DNA of 64,000 nucleotides from Jeotgalibaca sp052266715. GTDB lineage: Bacteria > Bacillota > Bacilli > Lactobacillales > Aerococcaceae. A program made the translations under genes and the position numbers. Below, one piece after another: positions 7,650-15,945 of the stretch (positions are counted from its first letter, which is position 1; each line of letters begins with the position of its first letter). The stretch lies in assembly GCA_052266715.1 (NCBI GenBank), contig JBQPRB010000005.1. One strand, given 5' to 3'. Below the pieces are notes generated by a model, which did no database searches, was not told the origin of the DNA, and saw nothing but the letters and a program-made list of their open reading frames with translations.

Positions 7650-8156
7650 ATGACGAATCATATAGTTTTATTTGAACCACAAATCCCGGCGAATACGGGA
7701 AATATCGCCCGGACTTGTGCGGCGACGAATACGCCGTTGCATTTGATTGAGCCGCTGGGATTCTCGACGGATGACAAGCATTTGAAACGGGCTGGGCTTG
7801 ACTATTGGAACGATGTTAATATTGTGAAACACGCGGATTTGGATGCGTTCATGGCCTATTTGGGCGACCGGAAATTATATTTGATTTCCAAGTTTGCTGA
7901 GACCGTTTATTCGGATGCTGATTTTACTGCGGACGAGGATGTTTTCTTTATATTTGGTAAGGAAACGACTGGGTTGCCGGAAACGTTCATGCAGGAGCAC
8001 CGGGAGGATTGCTTACGGATTCCAATGAATGATACACACGTACGCTCATTGAATTTGTCTAACACGGCTTGCATGATTGTTTATGAGGCATTGCGTCAAC
8101 AAGGGTTCCCAAATTTGGAAAAAACGCATGTTTATGAAAAAGATAAATTAAAATAA
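7650..8156 (+). CDS. trmL: tRNA (cytidine/uridine-34 2'-O-)-methyltransferase TrmL
   Basis: SPOUT-family methyltransferase of 168 residues that methylates the ribose of the wobble base in Leu tRNAs; an anticodon CAA tRNA-Leu is encoded in this window. Conserved motifs: NTGNIARTCAA near the N-terminus, FGKETTGLP, and the C-terminal knot segment IPMNDTHVRSLNLSNT. It begins directly at the queG stop codon, so the two genes are co-translated. Function is assigned from the family and the conserved knot motifs. Confidence 0.94.
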   Translation: MTNHIVLFEPQIPANTGNIARTCAATNTPLHLIEPLGFSTDDKHLKRAGLDYWNDVNIVKHADLDAFMAYLGDRKLYLISKFAETVYSDADFTADEDVFFIFGKETTGLPETFMQEHREDCLRIPMNDTHVRSLNLSNTACMIVYEALRQQGFPNLEKTHVYEKDKLK

Positions 8157-8207
8157 AACTTTTCGCCTTTTTTTGCATATATATATATGTAGAAAGGGGT
8201 GATTTTT

Positions 8208-9152
8208 TTGGTTAATGGCGTAAAGACGGAAATACATCAAATTTTGCATGCGTTAGAACGGCGGTTTGTGCTGCCGACGGAGTTACAGTCCTATTTGGCA
8301 AATTTGGATCGGGGGTTAGGTGGGGAAGATTGCTTTAGAGAGGTTTTGGAAGGGTTGACGTGTGCGCATGTGTTGTTGCGTGATGTACGGTTACGTCTGG
8401 ATGCAAATTTTTTTCAAATAGATGCGTTGTTGCTGACGGGCAAACAAGTGATTGTGTTTGAGGTGAAAAATTGGGGTGGTGCGTTTGAATATGCGGATGG
8501 ACAGATTGTGAGCAAAAAGTCGGGCAAGCCCTACAAAAATCCGCGCGAGCAGTTAAATCGTTGTGTCGTGAATTTACAGTATTTATTAAAGACTTGGGGG
8601 TTTGATTTCGAAGTGGTGGGGCGGGTAGTGTTTATCGATCCGACTTTTTATTTGTACAACGCCCCGATTGGTTTGCCATTTTTATTTGTCCCCGAGTTGA
8701 ATGAATGGGTAAAAGCCCTGAATCGCTTTGATGGTTGGATTGGGGAGTCGCATCGTCGCTTGGGTGAACTGTTGGTTGCTCGTCATTGCCCCGCGAAAGT
8801 CGACTATGATTTGCTACCTGTGTATACATTTAAGAAATTGAAGAAAGGAATGGACTGTCAGAATTGTGGCGGGTTTGGGACAAGAGTAGCTGGGCAGCGG
8901 GTTCGTTGCCTTGAGTGTGGTTGCGAAGAAAGGGCAGAAACTGCAATCGTGAGGTGGGCAGTGGAATTGCAGTTGTTGTTTCCGAAAGTGAAAGTGACGA
9001 GTAGGCTAGTGGGTGATTTTTGTGATAATCAGTTTGAAGTTAGAAGGATTCATCGAAGTTTGCGTAAACATTTTGAGCAAATGGGTACGACCAAGGGAGC
9101 TTATTTCATAATTAGACCATTTGCCCCTAAAATAACGAGTGAAATGGTTTAA
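8208..9152 (+). CDS. NERD-domain protein with C-terminal zinc ribbon
   Basis: About 314 residues. The NERD (nuclease-related) core is visible as FFQIDALLLTG followed by VIVFEVKNWGG near residues 65-90, the Asp / Glu-x-Lys pattern of a PD-(D/E)xK fold. A zinc ribbon follows (CQNCGG ... CLECGC). The partner and substrate are unknown. An in-frame GTG at 8199 overlaps the ribosome site AAAGGGG, so the TTG at 8208, eight bases after it, is the better start. The 3' end is built from the AAATGGTTTAAT repeat: two half-sites encode the last residues and the stop codon, so the original C-terminus may have been replaced. Confidence 0.75.
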   Translation: MVNGVKTEIHQILHALERRFVLPTELQSYLANLDRGLGGEDCFREVLEGLTCAHVLLRDVRLRLDANFFQIDALLLTGKQVIVFEVKNWGGAFEYADGQIVSKKSGKPYKNPREQLNRCVVNLQYLLKTWGFDFEVVGRVVFIDPTFYLYNAPIGLPFLFVPELNEWVKALNRFDGWIGESHRRLGELLVARHCPAKVDYDLLPVYTFKKLKKGMDCQNCGGFGTRVAGQRVRCLECGCEERAETAIVRWAVELQLLFPKVKVTSRLVGDFCDNQFEVRRIHRSLRKHFEQMGTTKGAYFIIRPFAPKITSEMV

Positions 9153-9255
9153 TTAGTGATAATAAAACCATTTGGACCCAAAAATATCGTTGAAATGGTT
9201 TAATAAAGATTAATTAAACCATTTCAACTTAAAAAACCCTCGCAAATGGTTTAAT
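9111..9255. repeat. Alternating inverted-repeat array, AAATGGTTTAAT family, 6 half-sites
   Basis: Half-sites alternate inverted/direct: ATTAGACCATTT 9111, AAATGGTTTAAT 9142, ATAAAACCATTT 9162, AAATGGTTTAAT 9193, ATTAAACCATTT 9213, AAATGGTTTAAT 9244. The first two lie inside the NERD gene and the second provides its TAA stop. The last sits in the loop of the terminator between the convergent genes. Confidence 0.85.
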
Positions 9256-9272
9256 TCCATCTGCGAGGGTTT
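9231..9272. terminator. Bidirectional terminator between the NERD gene and the TgpA-like gene
   Basis: AAAAAACCCTCGCA (9231-9244) pairs with TGCGAGGGTTT (9262-9272), with A and T tracts on the outer sides. The loop contains a half-site of the AAATGGTTTAAT repeat. Confidence 0.85.
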
Positions 9273-9276
9273 CAAT

Positions 9277-11412
9277 TTAAAAACTACTCTTCTCTTTCAT
9301 TTTCTGGATATCCCGATACACGGCAATCATATCCTCGTAGATTTGATCATCCTCAATAATCGTTTCGTCAGGTCCATACAAGGTTGCTTCATTCAATGCC
9401 ACAAACCGTTCAATAACCGCACGGTGCATCGGTGCCAGACGTTCAATTTCGCCAAAATACTGTCTTAACGTCTGCGCACTGGCACGTGGTTGCTCCAACT
9501 CAAACAGCCACAGAATCACCCGACGCTTATCCATACGCGGGAGTTGCAACAACCATTCGGCCGCTAACGGATATAATTTATGCCGCCACCAATAGACCGC
9601 TATAATCCCTGCCAACAGCAACACACCAACTAATTCCGGCAGGTATCGCTCTTCAGTAGCACGTGCTTCTTCACCAACCTCGGTACTCTCCGGCACTTCG
9701 CGCGATGAAGACTCGGAAACAGGCATTTCAGGCTCCTTTGAAACTTCATCCGGATTCAAAACATCGTCCTCATCCGGAAGAACCGCATCTTCATTGCTGG
9801 CCACACTAGTAAGCGGTTGGTTAAATGCAGGTGTCGGCTCGAACGGCACCCATCCATGTTCAGGGAAATAAATCTCCGGCCATGAGTGCGCATTTGCATT
9901 CGTTACCTCATAATAAGCGACACCATCCGCGTCAACCGCCGCTGTTCCACTGTTAAATCCCTTTGCCCATCGTGCCGGAATTCCAGCCATCCGCGCCATT
10001 ACTACCATCGCCGTGGAAAAATTATCACAATAACCCACGCCCGATTCAAACAAGAAATGGTCCACATAATCCGCTCCGTCCGGCAACACCGATGCTTCCC
10101 GCAAACTATACCGGAAGCCGCCGTCCGAGCTCAAATACTGCTCTAACGCCCGTACTTTTTCGTACATCGTTCCCGGACCGGCCGTCAACTCGGCTGCCAA
10201 ATCCCACACGCGCTGCGGCACACTTTCCGGTACCACCAAATACTCTTCCAATCCCAATGTATCCGTAATCGAAACATTATTCAACCCGGCAAAATCCATC
10301 TCAACGTCCACCAACGTCAATGAATAGGGCACCACACCCCCAACATTCTCAACGTACAATTCGTTCGAAGGCACTACGTACTCAAACGCACCCCCTTCGA
10401 TATTTGCACCCACCATCTGATAGGTGTAGGGGAAATAAGGGAAATCACTTTCGCGATCGATCGTTATTTCAACCGTCTCTTCTTCCCCGGTTGATTCTAC
10501 AAACCCATACTCAACCGGCAGCAAATTTAACGTATCGGGATTTTCCCAGCCAACGCCGGTATACACCGAACGCGTTGAAATACGCCAGTAATGCGGTTCA
10601 TCATCATACGCCGCAAATGCGGGGTCAAAATTTTGTTGCACAGGACCGCCCAATTGGGAATCATCCTCATCATAGCCCATCCGAGTCAAGCTACCCCCGG
10701 AATTGTAATAATCCACCAAATCGAACAGCCCAGCCTCATCCAGCGACCGATTGACATTTTTCGCTTGGTTTTCAACCCATTGTTGTTGCGGGACCAAACT
10801 CTCGGTCGCCCAAACCGCCACCCGGGTCAAGCCCGCACTCATACCGGTGACAATCAACAAGGAGCCCAACGCTTTTTTCCAGCCCACTGTCGTTGAAATC
10901 CGCGAAACCCCCAGTACAAAAAGTCCCATACCCAAAATTTGGACCATCGCTGCAAAATAATCGTATTTGGTAAAGACCTGCAAAATCATCACATAAATCA
11001 TTGCCGCCATGATTCCAGCTACGGGTCGCAAATGCACAATCAGCAAATATCCCGACAATGCGATTAACAATAGCATCATCACCAAACTCACGTTGGTTGG
11101 AAAAATTGCGGAAGCACCGGTAAAAAATTGCGCCAAACTCGCTCCAACTTGTGAAATTTCATTCTGAAACCAGGCCATTCCCGATAAATCCGAGGGCAGA
11201 TAATACCGGTAGCAGACAATCACCAAGCCAATTTGAAATGGAATCCACGTAAACCAAAACGGCAATAATAAAGTCACCAAGGCTGTTCCCACCAAATAAT
11301 AGAGAATGCCGCCCACGTCACTAAACTCACTCAAAGGTACATAAACCGTCAAAACAGGGTAAAACAACCCCACGAACCCGACTGCCAAAAACAGGCGTTT
11401 CACAAATTTCAT
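9277..11412 (-). CDS. Transglutaminase-like membrane protein (TgpA/YebA type)
   Basis: A 711-residue protein: an N-terminal block of membrane segments (about 5-200), an extracytoplasmic region with a transglutaminase-like core containing Cys462 (GYCDNFSTAM) and His509 (NAHSWPEIYF), the GWVPFEPTP motif near 520-528, an acidic Ser/Glu-rich linker (about 545-590), one more membrane helix (593-608) and a cytoplasmic tail. This matches the TgpA/DUF3488-transglutaminase family. The substrate is unknown; an envelope role is likely. It is the last gene of a MoxR-DUF58-TgpA operon, its start overlapping the DUF58 stop by 4 nt. Confidence 0.88.
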   Translation of the reverse strand: MKFVKRLFLAVGFVGLFYPVLTVYVPLSEFSDVGGILYYLVGTALVTLLLPFWFTWIPFQIGLVIVCYRYYLPSDLSGMAWFQNEISQVGASLAQFFTGASAIFPTNVSLVMMLLLIALSGYLLIVHLRPVAGIMAAMIYVMILQVFTKYDYFAAMVQILGMGLFVLGVSRISTTVGWKKALGSLLIVTGMSAGLTRVAVWATESLVPQQQWVENQAKNVNRSLDEAGLFDLVDYYNSGGSLTRMGYDEDDSQLGGPVQQNFDPAFAAYDDEPHYWRISTRSVYTGVGWENPDTLNLLPVEYGFVESTGEEETVEITIDRESDFPYFPYTYQMVGANIEGGAFEYVVPSNELYVENVGGVVPYSLTLVDVEMDFAGLNNVSITDTLGLEEYLVVPESVPQRVWDLAAELTAGPGTMYEKVRALEQYLSSDGGFRYSLREASVLPDGADYVDHFLFESGVGYCDNFSTAMVVMARMAGIPARWAKGFNSGTAAVDADGVAYYEVTNANAHSWPEIYFPEHGWVPFEPTPAFNQPLTSVASNEDAVLPDEDDVLNPDEVSKEPEMPVSESSSREVPESTEVGEEARATEERYLPELVGVLLLAGIIAVYWWRHKLYPLAAEWLLQLPRMDKRRVILWLFELEQPRASAQTLRQYFGEIERLAPMHRAVIERFVALNEATLYGPDETIIEDDQIYEDMIAVYRDIQKMKEKSSF

Positions 11413-12311
11413 CGCGCTTCACCTGCTTCCGTCACCATCATAAATGGCTCATGGCGACTCAAGCGGAGCTCATCAACCAGTGCTTCCGGAACAAAGACAA
11501 TCGCCTTGCCATGCTTCAAATCAAGCTGTTGCCATTGGGCCAACAAAGCCGTTTTGTCCCAACTCGGTTGAATCGTCAAAAATGAATCCCCACCAATCAA
11601 ATCAACCCGCACAGCCAATTGTTCTTGCCATTCCTTTTTGGCACTATAGCTAAGCGCCAATAGCTGCTCGAAACGCGGTGTCTGAAATCCTATAAACACC
11701 AGATGCAAACGGGGTTCCACTTCTTTTTCAAATTCCTTGACCATCAATTTCTCTCGTCTGAACGAAGCCTTCCAATCCACATGTTTCAAAGGATCCTGTG
11801 GCAAATAATCCCGGATCTGCCGGATTTCCGGTGCGCTTAATTTCAAATAACGCCTGATTTCCGGGTGATGGGATAACTTATGAATGGGCACGATGTCTGG
11901 ATAAACATCCAAATTTACTGGTACGCGCTTAAGCACCCGATGCCGGAAAAAACCAAAATAATCGTCTCCCGCTGTTTCCACTGTCAACGTATCATAGTGC
12001 CCCCGTGGTAACTTCATCGCCAAATCGAAGCGTCGACGGAGGAGGGCGGACATTTGCGTTTCCATATTTTCCACCCGAATCTTTAAATCCGGTAAAAATA
12101 AAGGCCAGACCGCTACCAAGCGGAGCCGATTCACATCAGCCTCCACCCGTTGCCAAACTATCAGGGTCGATAGCCACAATACTACGACCACCAAACTAAA
12201 AAACAATAAAATAAACCAGGAAGTTGTTCCGGGAAATGCCATTGTGTATATAAACAGAATGAAGAAGCCTAAGAGGATAGCGATTTGCTTGGCCATTCTC
12301 CTGTAAACCAT
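11409..12311 (-). CDS. DUF58 domain protein
   Basis: A 300-residue protein with two N-terminal membrane helices (about 8-28 and 30-50) and a C-terminal DUF58 domain carrying the diagnostic stretch RQIRDYLPQDPLKHVDWKAS near residues 182-201. DUF58 resembles a von Willebrand factor A fold and is coupled to MoxR ATPases as a client. It overlaps the downstream TgpA-like gene by 4 nt and starts 1 nt after the upstream ATPase gene, so the three proteins probably form one functional unit at the membrane. Confidence 0.88.
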   Translation of the reverse strand: MVYRRMAKQIAILLGFFILFIYTMAFPGTTSWFILLFFSLVVVVLWLSTLIVWQRVEADVNRLRLVAVWPLFLPDLKIRVENMETQMSALLRRRFDLAMKLPRGHYDTLTVETAGDDYFGFFRHRVLKRVPVNLDVYPDIVPIHKLSHHPEIRRYLKLSAPEIRQIRDYLPQDPLKHVDWKASFRREKLMVKEFEKEVEPRLHLVFIGFQTPRFEQLLALSYSAKKEWQEQLAVRVDLIGGDSFLTIQPSWDKTALLAQWQQLDLKHGKAIVFVPEALVDELRLSRHEPFMMVTEAGEAR

Positions 12312-12312
12312 A

Positions 12313-13269
12313 TTAAGACCTCCTCATCGGGGGTTGAACTTTCCTCACCAGAGATGCGATATAATCATCAATTTGTTTTGTCGTCAAATTTTCAAAAAAC
12401 AACAAACGATGGCGATATACGGCTGGCAAAACGGCCAAAATGTCATCTGGAATCACGTAGTTGCGTTCTTCCAAAAGCGCATAGGCTTTGGCCGCAAGCA
12501 GACAAAACTGATTGGCACGGGGACTGATTCCCAAACGAATCCGTTGGTCTTCCCGCGTTTGATTTCCCAATCGGACGATGTAGTCAAGCAAGGCTTCTTC
12601 CACATGAATCGTAGGTACCAGTGCTTTTAATTGATGAAAGGTTTGTTTATCCAAAATCGGTTCTAAATTTGCCAAAGCTTCTCGGTTATCAGGTGCCGCC
12701 AACATCCTGACTTCTTGTTGAGGGGTTGGGTAGCCCAAGGACAACTGCATCAAAAAACGGTCCAATTGTGCTTCCGGTAGGGGATAGGTTCCTTCATACT
12801 CGATCGGGTTTTGCGTTGCCAGGACAAAAAAGGGATCTGGTAAATCATAAGTAACCCCATCGCTTGTTACTTGATGCTCAGCCATTGCTTCCAGCATCGC
12901 AGCTTGGGTACGTGGGGAAGTTCGGTTGATTTCATCCGCTAAAATAATCGAAGAAAATAAAGGCCCTTTCCGGAACTGGAACGTTTCTGCTCCACGTTGC
13001 GGCATCGAGAAACCAATGATGTCACTTGGCACGAGATCGGGGGTAAATTGAATCCGCGAAAAATCGGCCCCCATACAAGTAGCAATTGTTTTTACCAAGA
13101 GCGTCTTGCCGACGCCGGGGATATCTTCAAAAAGGACGTGGCCGCCTGCCAACATCGCGGTAATGGTTAGTTTCGTAATGTTTTCTTTTCCGATAATGAT
13201 TGCATTCACCGTTTCGATTAGCAGGTGGACTTTCCGGACTGCTTGAAGTTGTTCTTTTGTTAAAGCCAT
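12313..13269 (-). CDS. MoxR-family AAA+ ATPase
   Basis: A 318-residue AAA+ ATPase. Walker A is DIPGVGKTLL near residues 49-58, Walker B ILADEINRT near 111-119, sensor 1 ATQNPIEYEG near 152-161, and an arginine-rich C-terminal lid follows. MoxR ATPases act as chaperones that mature or remodel DUF58/VWA partner complexes; the partner gene is immediately downstream. First gene of the operon, with a good ribosome site (GGAGGTT) before its ATG, and transcribed divergently from the phosphomutase gene. Confidence 0.93.
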   Translation of the reverse strand: MALTKEQLQAVRKVHLLIETVNAIIIGKENITKLTITAMLAGGHVLFEDIPGVGKTLLVKTIATCMGADFSRIQFTPDLVPSDIIGFSMPQRGAETFQFRKGPLFSSIILADEINRTSPRTQAAMLEAMAEHQVTSDGVTYDLPDPFFVLATQNPIEYEGTYPLPEAQLDRFLMQLSLGYPTPQQEVRMLAAPDNREALANLEPILDKQTFHQLKALVPTIHVEEALLDYIVRLGNQTREDQRIRLGISPRANQFCLLAAKAYALLEERNYVIPDDILAVLPAVYRHRLLFFENLTTKQIDDYIASLVRKVQPPMRRS

Positions 13270-13374
13270 GGTGAACCTCCTTCAAATATTTATCTTACCT
13301 CTATTATACAGGTTGGCAGTGAAATGGTATGGCGAAAAGGTTATAATGTAATTAACATTTCCTTAGGAGGTCAT

Positions 13375-14841
13375 ATGAGTATGTCTGAAAAACAAGCAAT
13401 GCTGGCTTTACAAAACGGTTCCGATATTCGCGGAATCGCTATTTCAACACCGCAACAAGAAGTAACCCTAACGGTGGAAAGAACGAAAAAGATTGGTCAA
13501 GCTTTCATTACTTGGTTGCAAAAACGGGTTCCGGGCAAGGAATTAACTGTCGCAATCGGAATGGATAGCCGCATTTCCGGTCCAGATTTGAAACAAGCAT
13601 TATTCGAGGGGATGGCGCATGCCGCTGTCACCATTATCGATTGTGGGATGGCAACGACTCCTGCCATGTTTATGGCAACTCTGTATGATGATTTCCGGGT
13701 AGACGGTGCCATTATGATCACTGCGAGTCACTTGCCGTTTCAATACAATGGCTTGAAGTTTTTTACGGCAACAGGCGGGGCCGAGCACGAGGACATCGAC
13801 GAAATTCTGGAACTGGCTACCGAATCTGCTTTCCAAGCGGGTAATCAGGCTGTGATTGTAGAAAAAGATTTGTTGACGGTTTATGCCGAAGATTTGGTGG
13901 GAAAAATCCGCGAGGGCATTGATGCAGGATTTAAGCCTTTGGAAGGTAAACACATTGTTGTGGATGCCGGAAATGGGGCAGGTGGTTTCTTTGTCGAGAA
14001 AGTATTGCAGCCACTGGGTGCCAATACCACAGGTAGCCAATTCCTTGAACCAGACGGGATGTTCCCGAACCATGAATCCAATCCCGACAACAAAGTTGCC
14101 ATGCAAGCTTTAAAAGATGCCGTTTTAAGTAATCAGGCTGATTTAGGGATCATTTTTGACACCGACGTTGACCGTTCGGCGTTAGTGGACTCCCAGGGGC
14201 AAGCTTTGAACCGTAATAACTTGATTGCCTTGATTTCAGCAGTGTTGTTGAAAGAGCAACCAGGTGCAACGATTGTAACCAACTCCGCAACTTCCCAACA
14301 TGTGGAAGATTTTATCGTCGGTTTAGGCGGGAAACAGGATCGTTATTTAACCGGCTATCGCAACGTCATCAACCGGGCAATCGCACTTGACGCGGCTTTG
14401 GCAATTGAAACGAGTGGACATGCCGCTTTGAAAGAAAATTACTATTTGGATGACGGGGCTTATTTGGTCGCCAAATTATTGATGGCAAATACGGACTTAC
14501 CGGCTTTGATAAAAGATTTGAAACAACCTGAAGAAACTACGGAATATCGTTTTGTGATTGTTGAAGAACCGATTCAGGAAAATGGTTTGGCAGTGATTGA
14601 TCGCTTTAAGGCATTTTTGGCTGAACAGGCTGATATTCAATTGATTCCTGATCATCTAGAAGGGGTACGGGCTAATTTTGCGGACGGATGGTTTATCTTG
14701 CGGATGAGTCTGCATGAACCGTTGTTGGTTTGGACGTTGGAAAGTGACAAGGCAGGGGAAATTACGCCTTTAGTTGAGCAAATCATGCCATTTTTCATGG
14801 AACAGGGCGCTTTGGACCGCGAAAATATTATCAGAAAATAA
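13375..14841 (+). CDS. Alpha-D-phosphohexomutase (phosphomannomutase/phosphoglucomutase family)
   Basis: About 488 residues with the four phosphohexomutase signatures: active serine loop MITASHLPFQYNG (usually TASHNP), metal loop DTDVDRS, sugar-binding loop ETSGHAALKENYYLDDGAYL and a C-terminal phosphate-binding region. Members interconvert hexose 1- and 6-phosphates for cell-wall precursors; glucose, mannose or glucosamine specificity cannot be read here. AGGAGG lies 4 nt before the ATG at 13375 and 10 nt before a second in-frame ATG at 13381; either may be used. TATAAT occurs at about 13343. The next gene follows after 12 nt. Confidence 0.85.
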   Translation: MSMSEKQAMLALQNGSDIRGIAISTPQQEVTLTVERTKKIGQAFITWLQKRVPGKELTVAIGMDSRISGPDLKQALFEGMAHAAVTIIDCGMATTPAMFMATLYDDFRVDGAIMITASHLPFQYNGLKFFTATGGAEHEDIDEILELATESAFQAGNQAVIVEKDLLTVYAEDLVGKIREGIDAGFKPLEGKHIVVDAGNGAGGFFVEKVLQPLGANTTGSQFLEPDGMFPNHESNPDNKVAMQALKDAVLSNQADLGIIFDTDVDRSALVDSQGQALNRNNLIALISAVLLKEQPGATIVTNSATSQHVEDFIVGLGGKQDRYLTGYRNVINRAIALDAALAIETSGHAALKENYYLDDGAYLVAKLLMANTDLPALIKDLKQPEETTEYRFVIVEEPIQENGLAVIDRFKAFLAEQADIQLIPDHLEGVRANFADGWFILRMSLHEPLLVWTLESDKAGEITPLVEQIMPFFMEQGALDRENIIRK

Positions 14842-14853
14842 GGAGGCTGCTAC

Positions 14854-15684
14854 ATGGTGACACCGATCGTTACATTGACAAATGGCGTTGAAATTCCACA
14901 AGTAGGACTTGGCGTTTTTTTGATGACCGACGAAGAAGAAACGGTATGGGCCCTCAAGCATGCCTTGAAAGTTGGCTACCGTCATTTTGACACGGCTGCT
15001 GTTTATGGGAATGAGGCTGTTTTAGGGCAGACCCTTAAAGATGCGGGGATTGCGCGGGAAGAGTTATTCCTGACTTCAAAGGTTTGGAATGACATGCAGG
15101 GCTATGAAAAAACGAAGCAAGCTTTTTTGGAATCGCTGGAAAAATTACAAACCGATTATCTGGATCTCTATTTGATTCACTGGCATGGCCCCTATGTGAA
15201 GGACACCTGGCGTGCAATGGAAGAATTGTACCAAGCGGGTAAAGTAAAAGCGATTGGCGTTTCTAATTTTTCCATTAATCATCTGGAAGCGATGAAAGAA
15301 TATGCGACTATCATGCCAATGGTGAATCAAGTTGAAACCCACCCATATTTCCCACAAGATGAATTACGAGCCTATTTGGAAAAAGAAAATATCCGTCATG
15401 AGTCTTGGGGCCCACTGAGCCAAGGAAAATCGGATTTATTGCTGCATCCCTTGTTGGCAGAAATCGGTGAAAAATACGGAAAGACACCAGCTCAAATTGT
15501 CTTGCGCTGGCATATCGACCGCGGATCTATCGTGATTCCTAAGTCCGTGAACCCAGGCAGGATTCACGAGAATTTTGAATTATTTGATTTCAAGCTAAAC
15601 GATGAAGACTTAGCAGCCATCGCCAAAATTAATCTGGAAACCCGCTACGGCCGTGACCCAGAGAATACCGGATTTGAGTGGTAA
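14854..15684 (+). CDS. Aldo/keto reductase
   Basis: NADPH-dependent oxidoreductase of 276 residues, normal for the family. The catalytic tetrad is visible: Asp46 and Tyr51 (FDTAAVYGNE), Lys76 (LTSKVWND) and His109 (LYLIHWHGP), followed by GVSNFS and the cofactor-binding end IPKSVNPGRIHEN. It reduces small aldehydes and ketones; the physiological substrate is unknown (relatives act on 2,5-diketo-D-gluconate or glyoxal). A GGAGG site precedes the ATG. It follows the phosphomutase gene after 12 nt and is probably co-transcribed with it. Confidence 0.93.
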   Translation: MVTPIVTLTNGVEIPQVGLGVFLMTDEEETVWALKHALKVGYRHFDTAAVYGNEAVLGQTLKDAGIAREELFLTSKVWNDMQGYEKTKQAFLESLEKLQTDYLDLYLIHWHGPYVKDTWRAMEELYQAGKVKAIGVSNFSINHLEAMKEYATIMPMVNQVETHPYFPQDELRAYLEKENIRHESWGPLSQGKSDLLLHPLLAEIGEKYGKTPAQIVLRWHIDRGSIVIPKSVNPGRIHENFELFDFKLNDEDLAAIAKINLETRYGRDPENTGFEW

Positions 15685-15703
15685 ACGAAATATATACCCC
15701 AAG

Positions 15704-15894
15704 TGCGGCGATTAGCTCAGAATAAACGCAGGAACGCCGCAATTTTTGAAAAAAAGCGGCGTTTAGAAAAATCTCGAGGCCGTAACGCCGCATTTGGACC
15801 AAAAATGCGGCGATCAGAAGAAATGTGAAACGGGAACGCCGCACTTAGAGCCAAAGTGTGGCGTTTAGCCCAACAAATATTTTTAATCGCCGTA
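15704..15894. repeat. Alternating inverted-repeat array, GCGGCG family, 8 half-sites
   Basis: Half-sites: TGCGGCGATT 15704, AACGCCGCA 15733, AGCGGCGTT 15755, AACGCCGCA 15784, TGCGGCGAT 15806, AACGCCGCA 15835, TGTGGCGTT 15857, AATCGCCGTA 15885. Sites 2-3, 4-5 and 6-7 form hairpins (the last a 12-bp stem with one G-U pair), and the outermost sites 1 and 8 share the otherwise unusual GATT/AATC ending and can close the whole array. It lies between convergent genes. Confidence 0.88.
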
Positions 15895-15907
15895 TCTGGC
15901 ACATAAA

Positions 15908-15942
15908 AAGCGCGAACTACTTTTTACTAGTAGTTCGCGCTT
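15908..15942. terminator. Bidirectional terminator
   Basis: AAGCGCGAACTAC (15908-15920) pairs with GTAGTTCGCGCTT (15930-15942). It serves the aldo/keto reductase gene (+) and the CNNM gene (-). Confidence 0.88.
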
Positions 15943-15945
15943 CTA

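Noticed and set aside
6498..12311. Horizontally acquired island suggested by more G/C-rich codons
   Set aside because: queG, trmL and the MoxR operon look somewhat richer in GC third positions, but they are normal Firmicutes genes and no boundaries, integrase or tRNA insertion are seen; composition was not computed.
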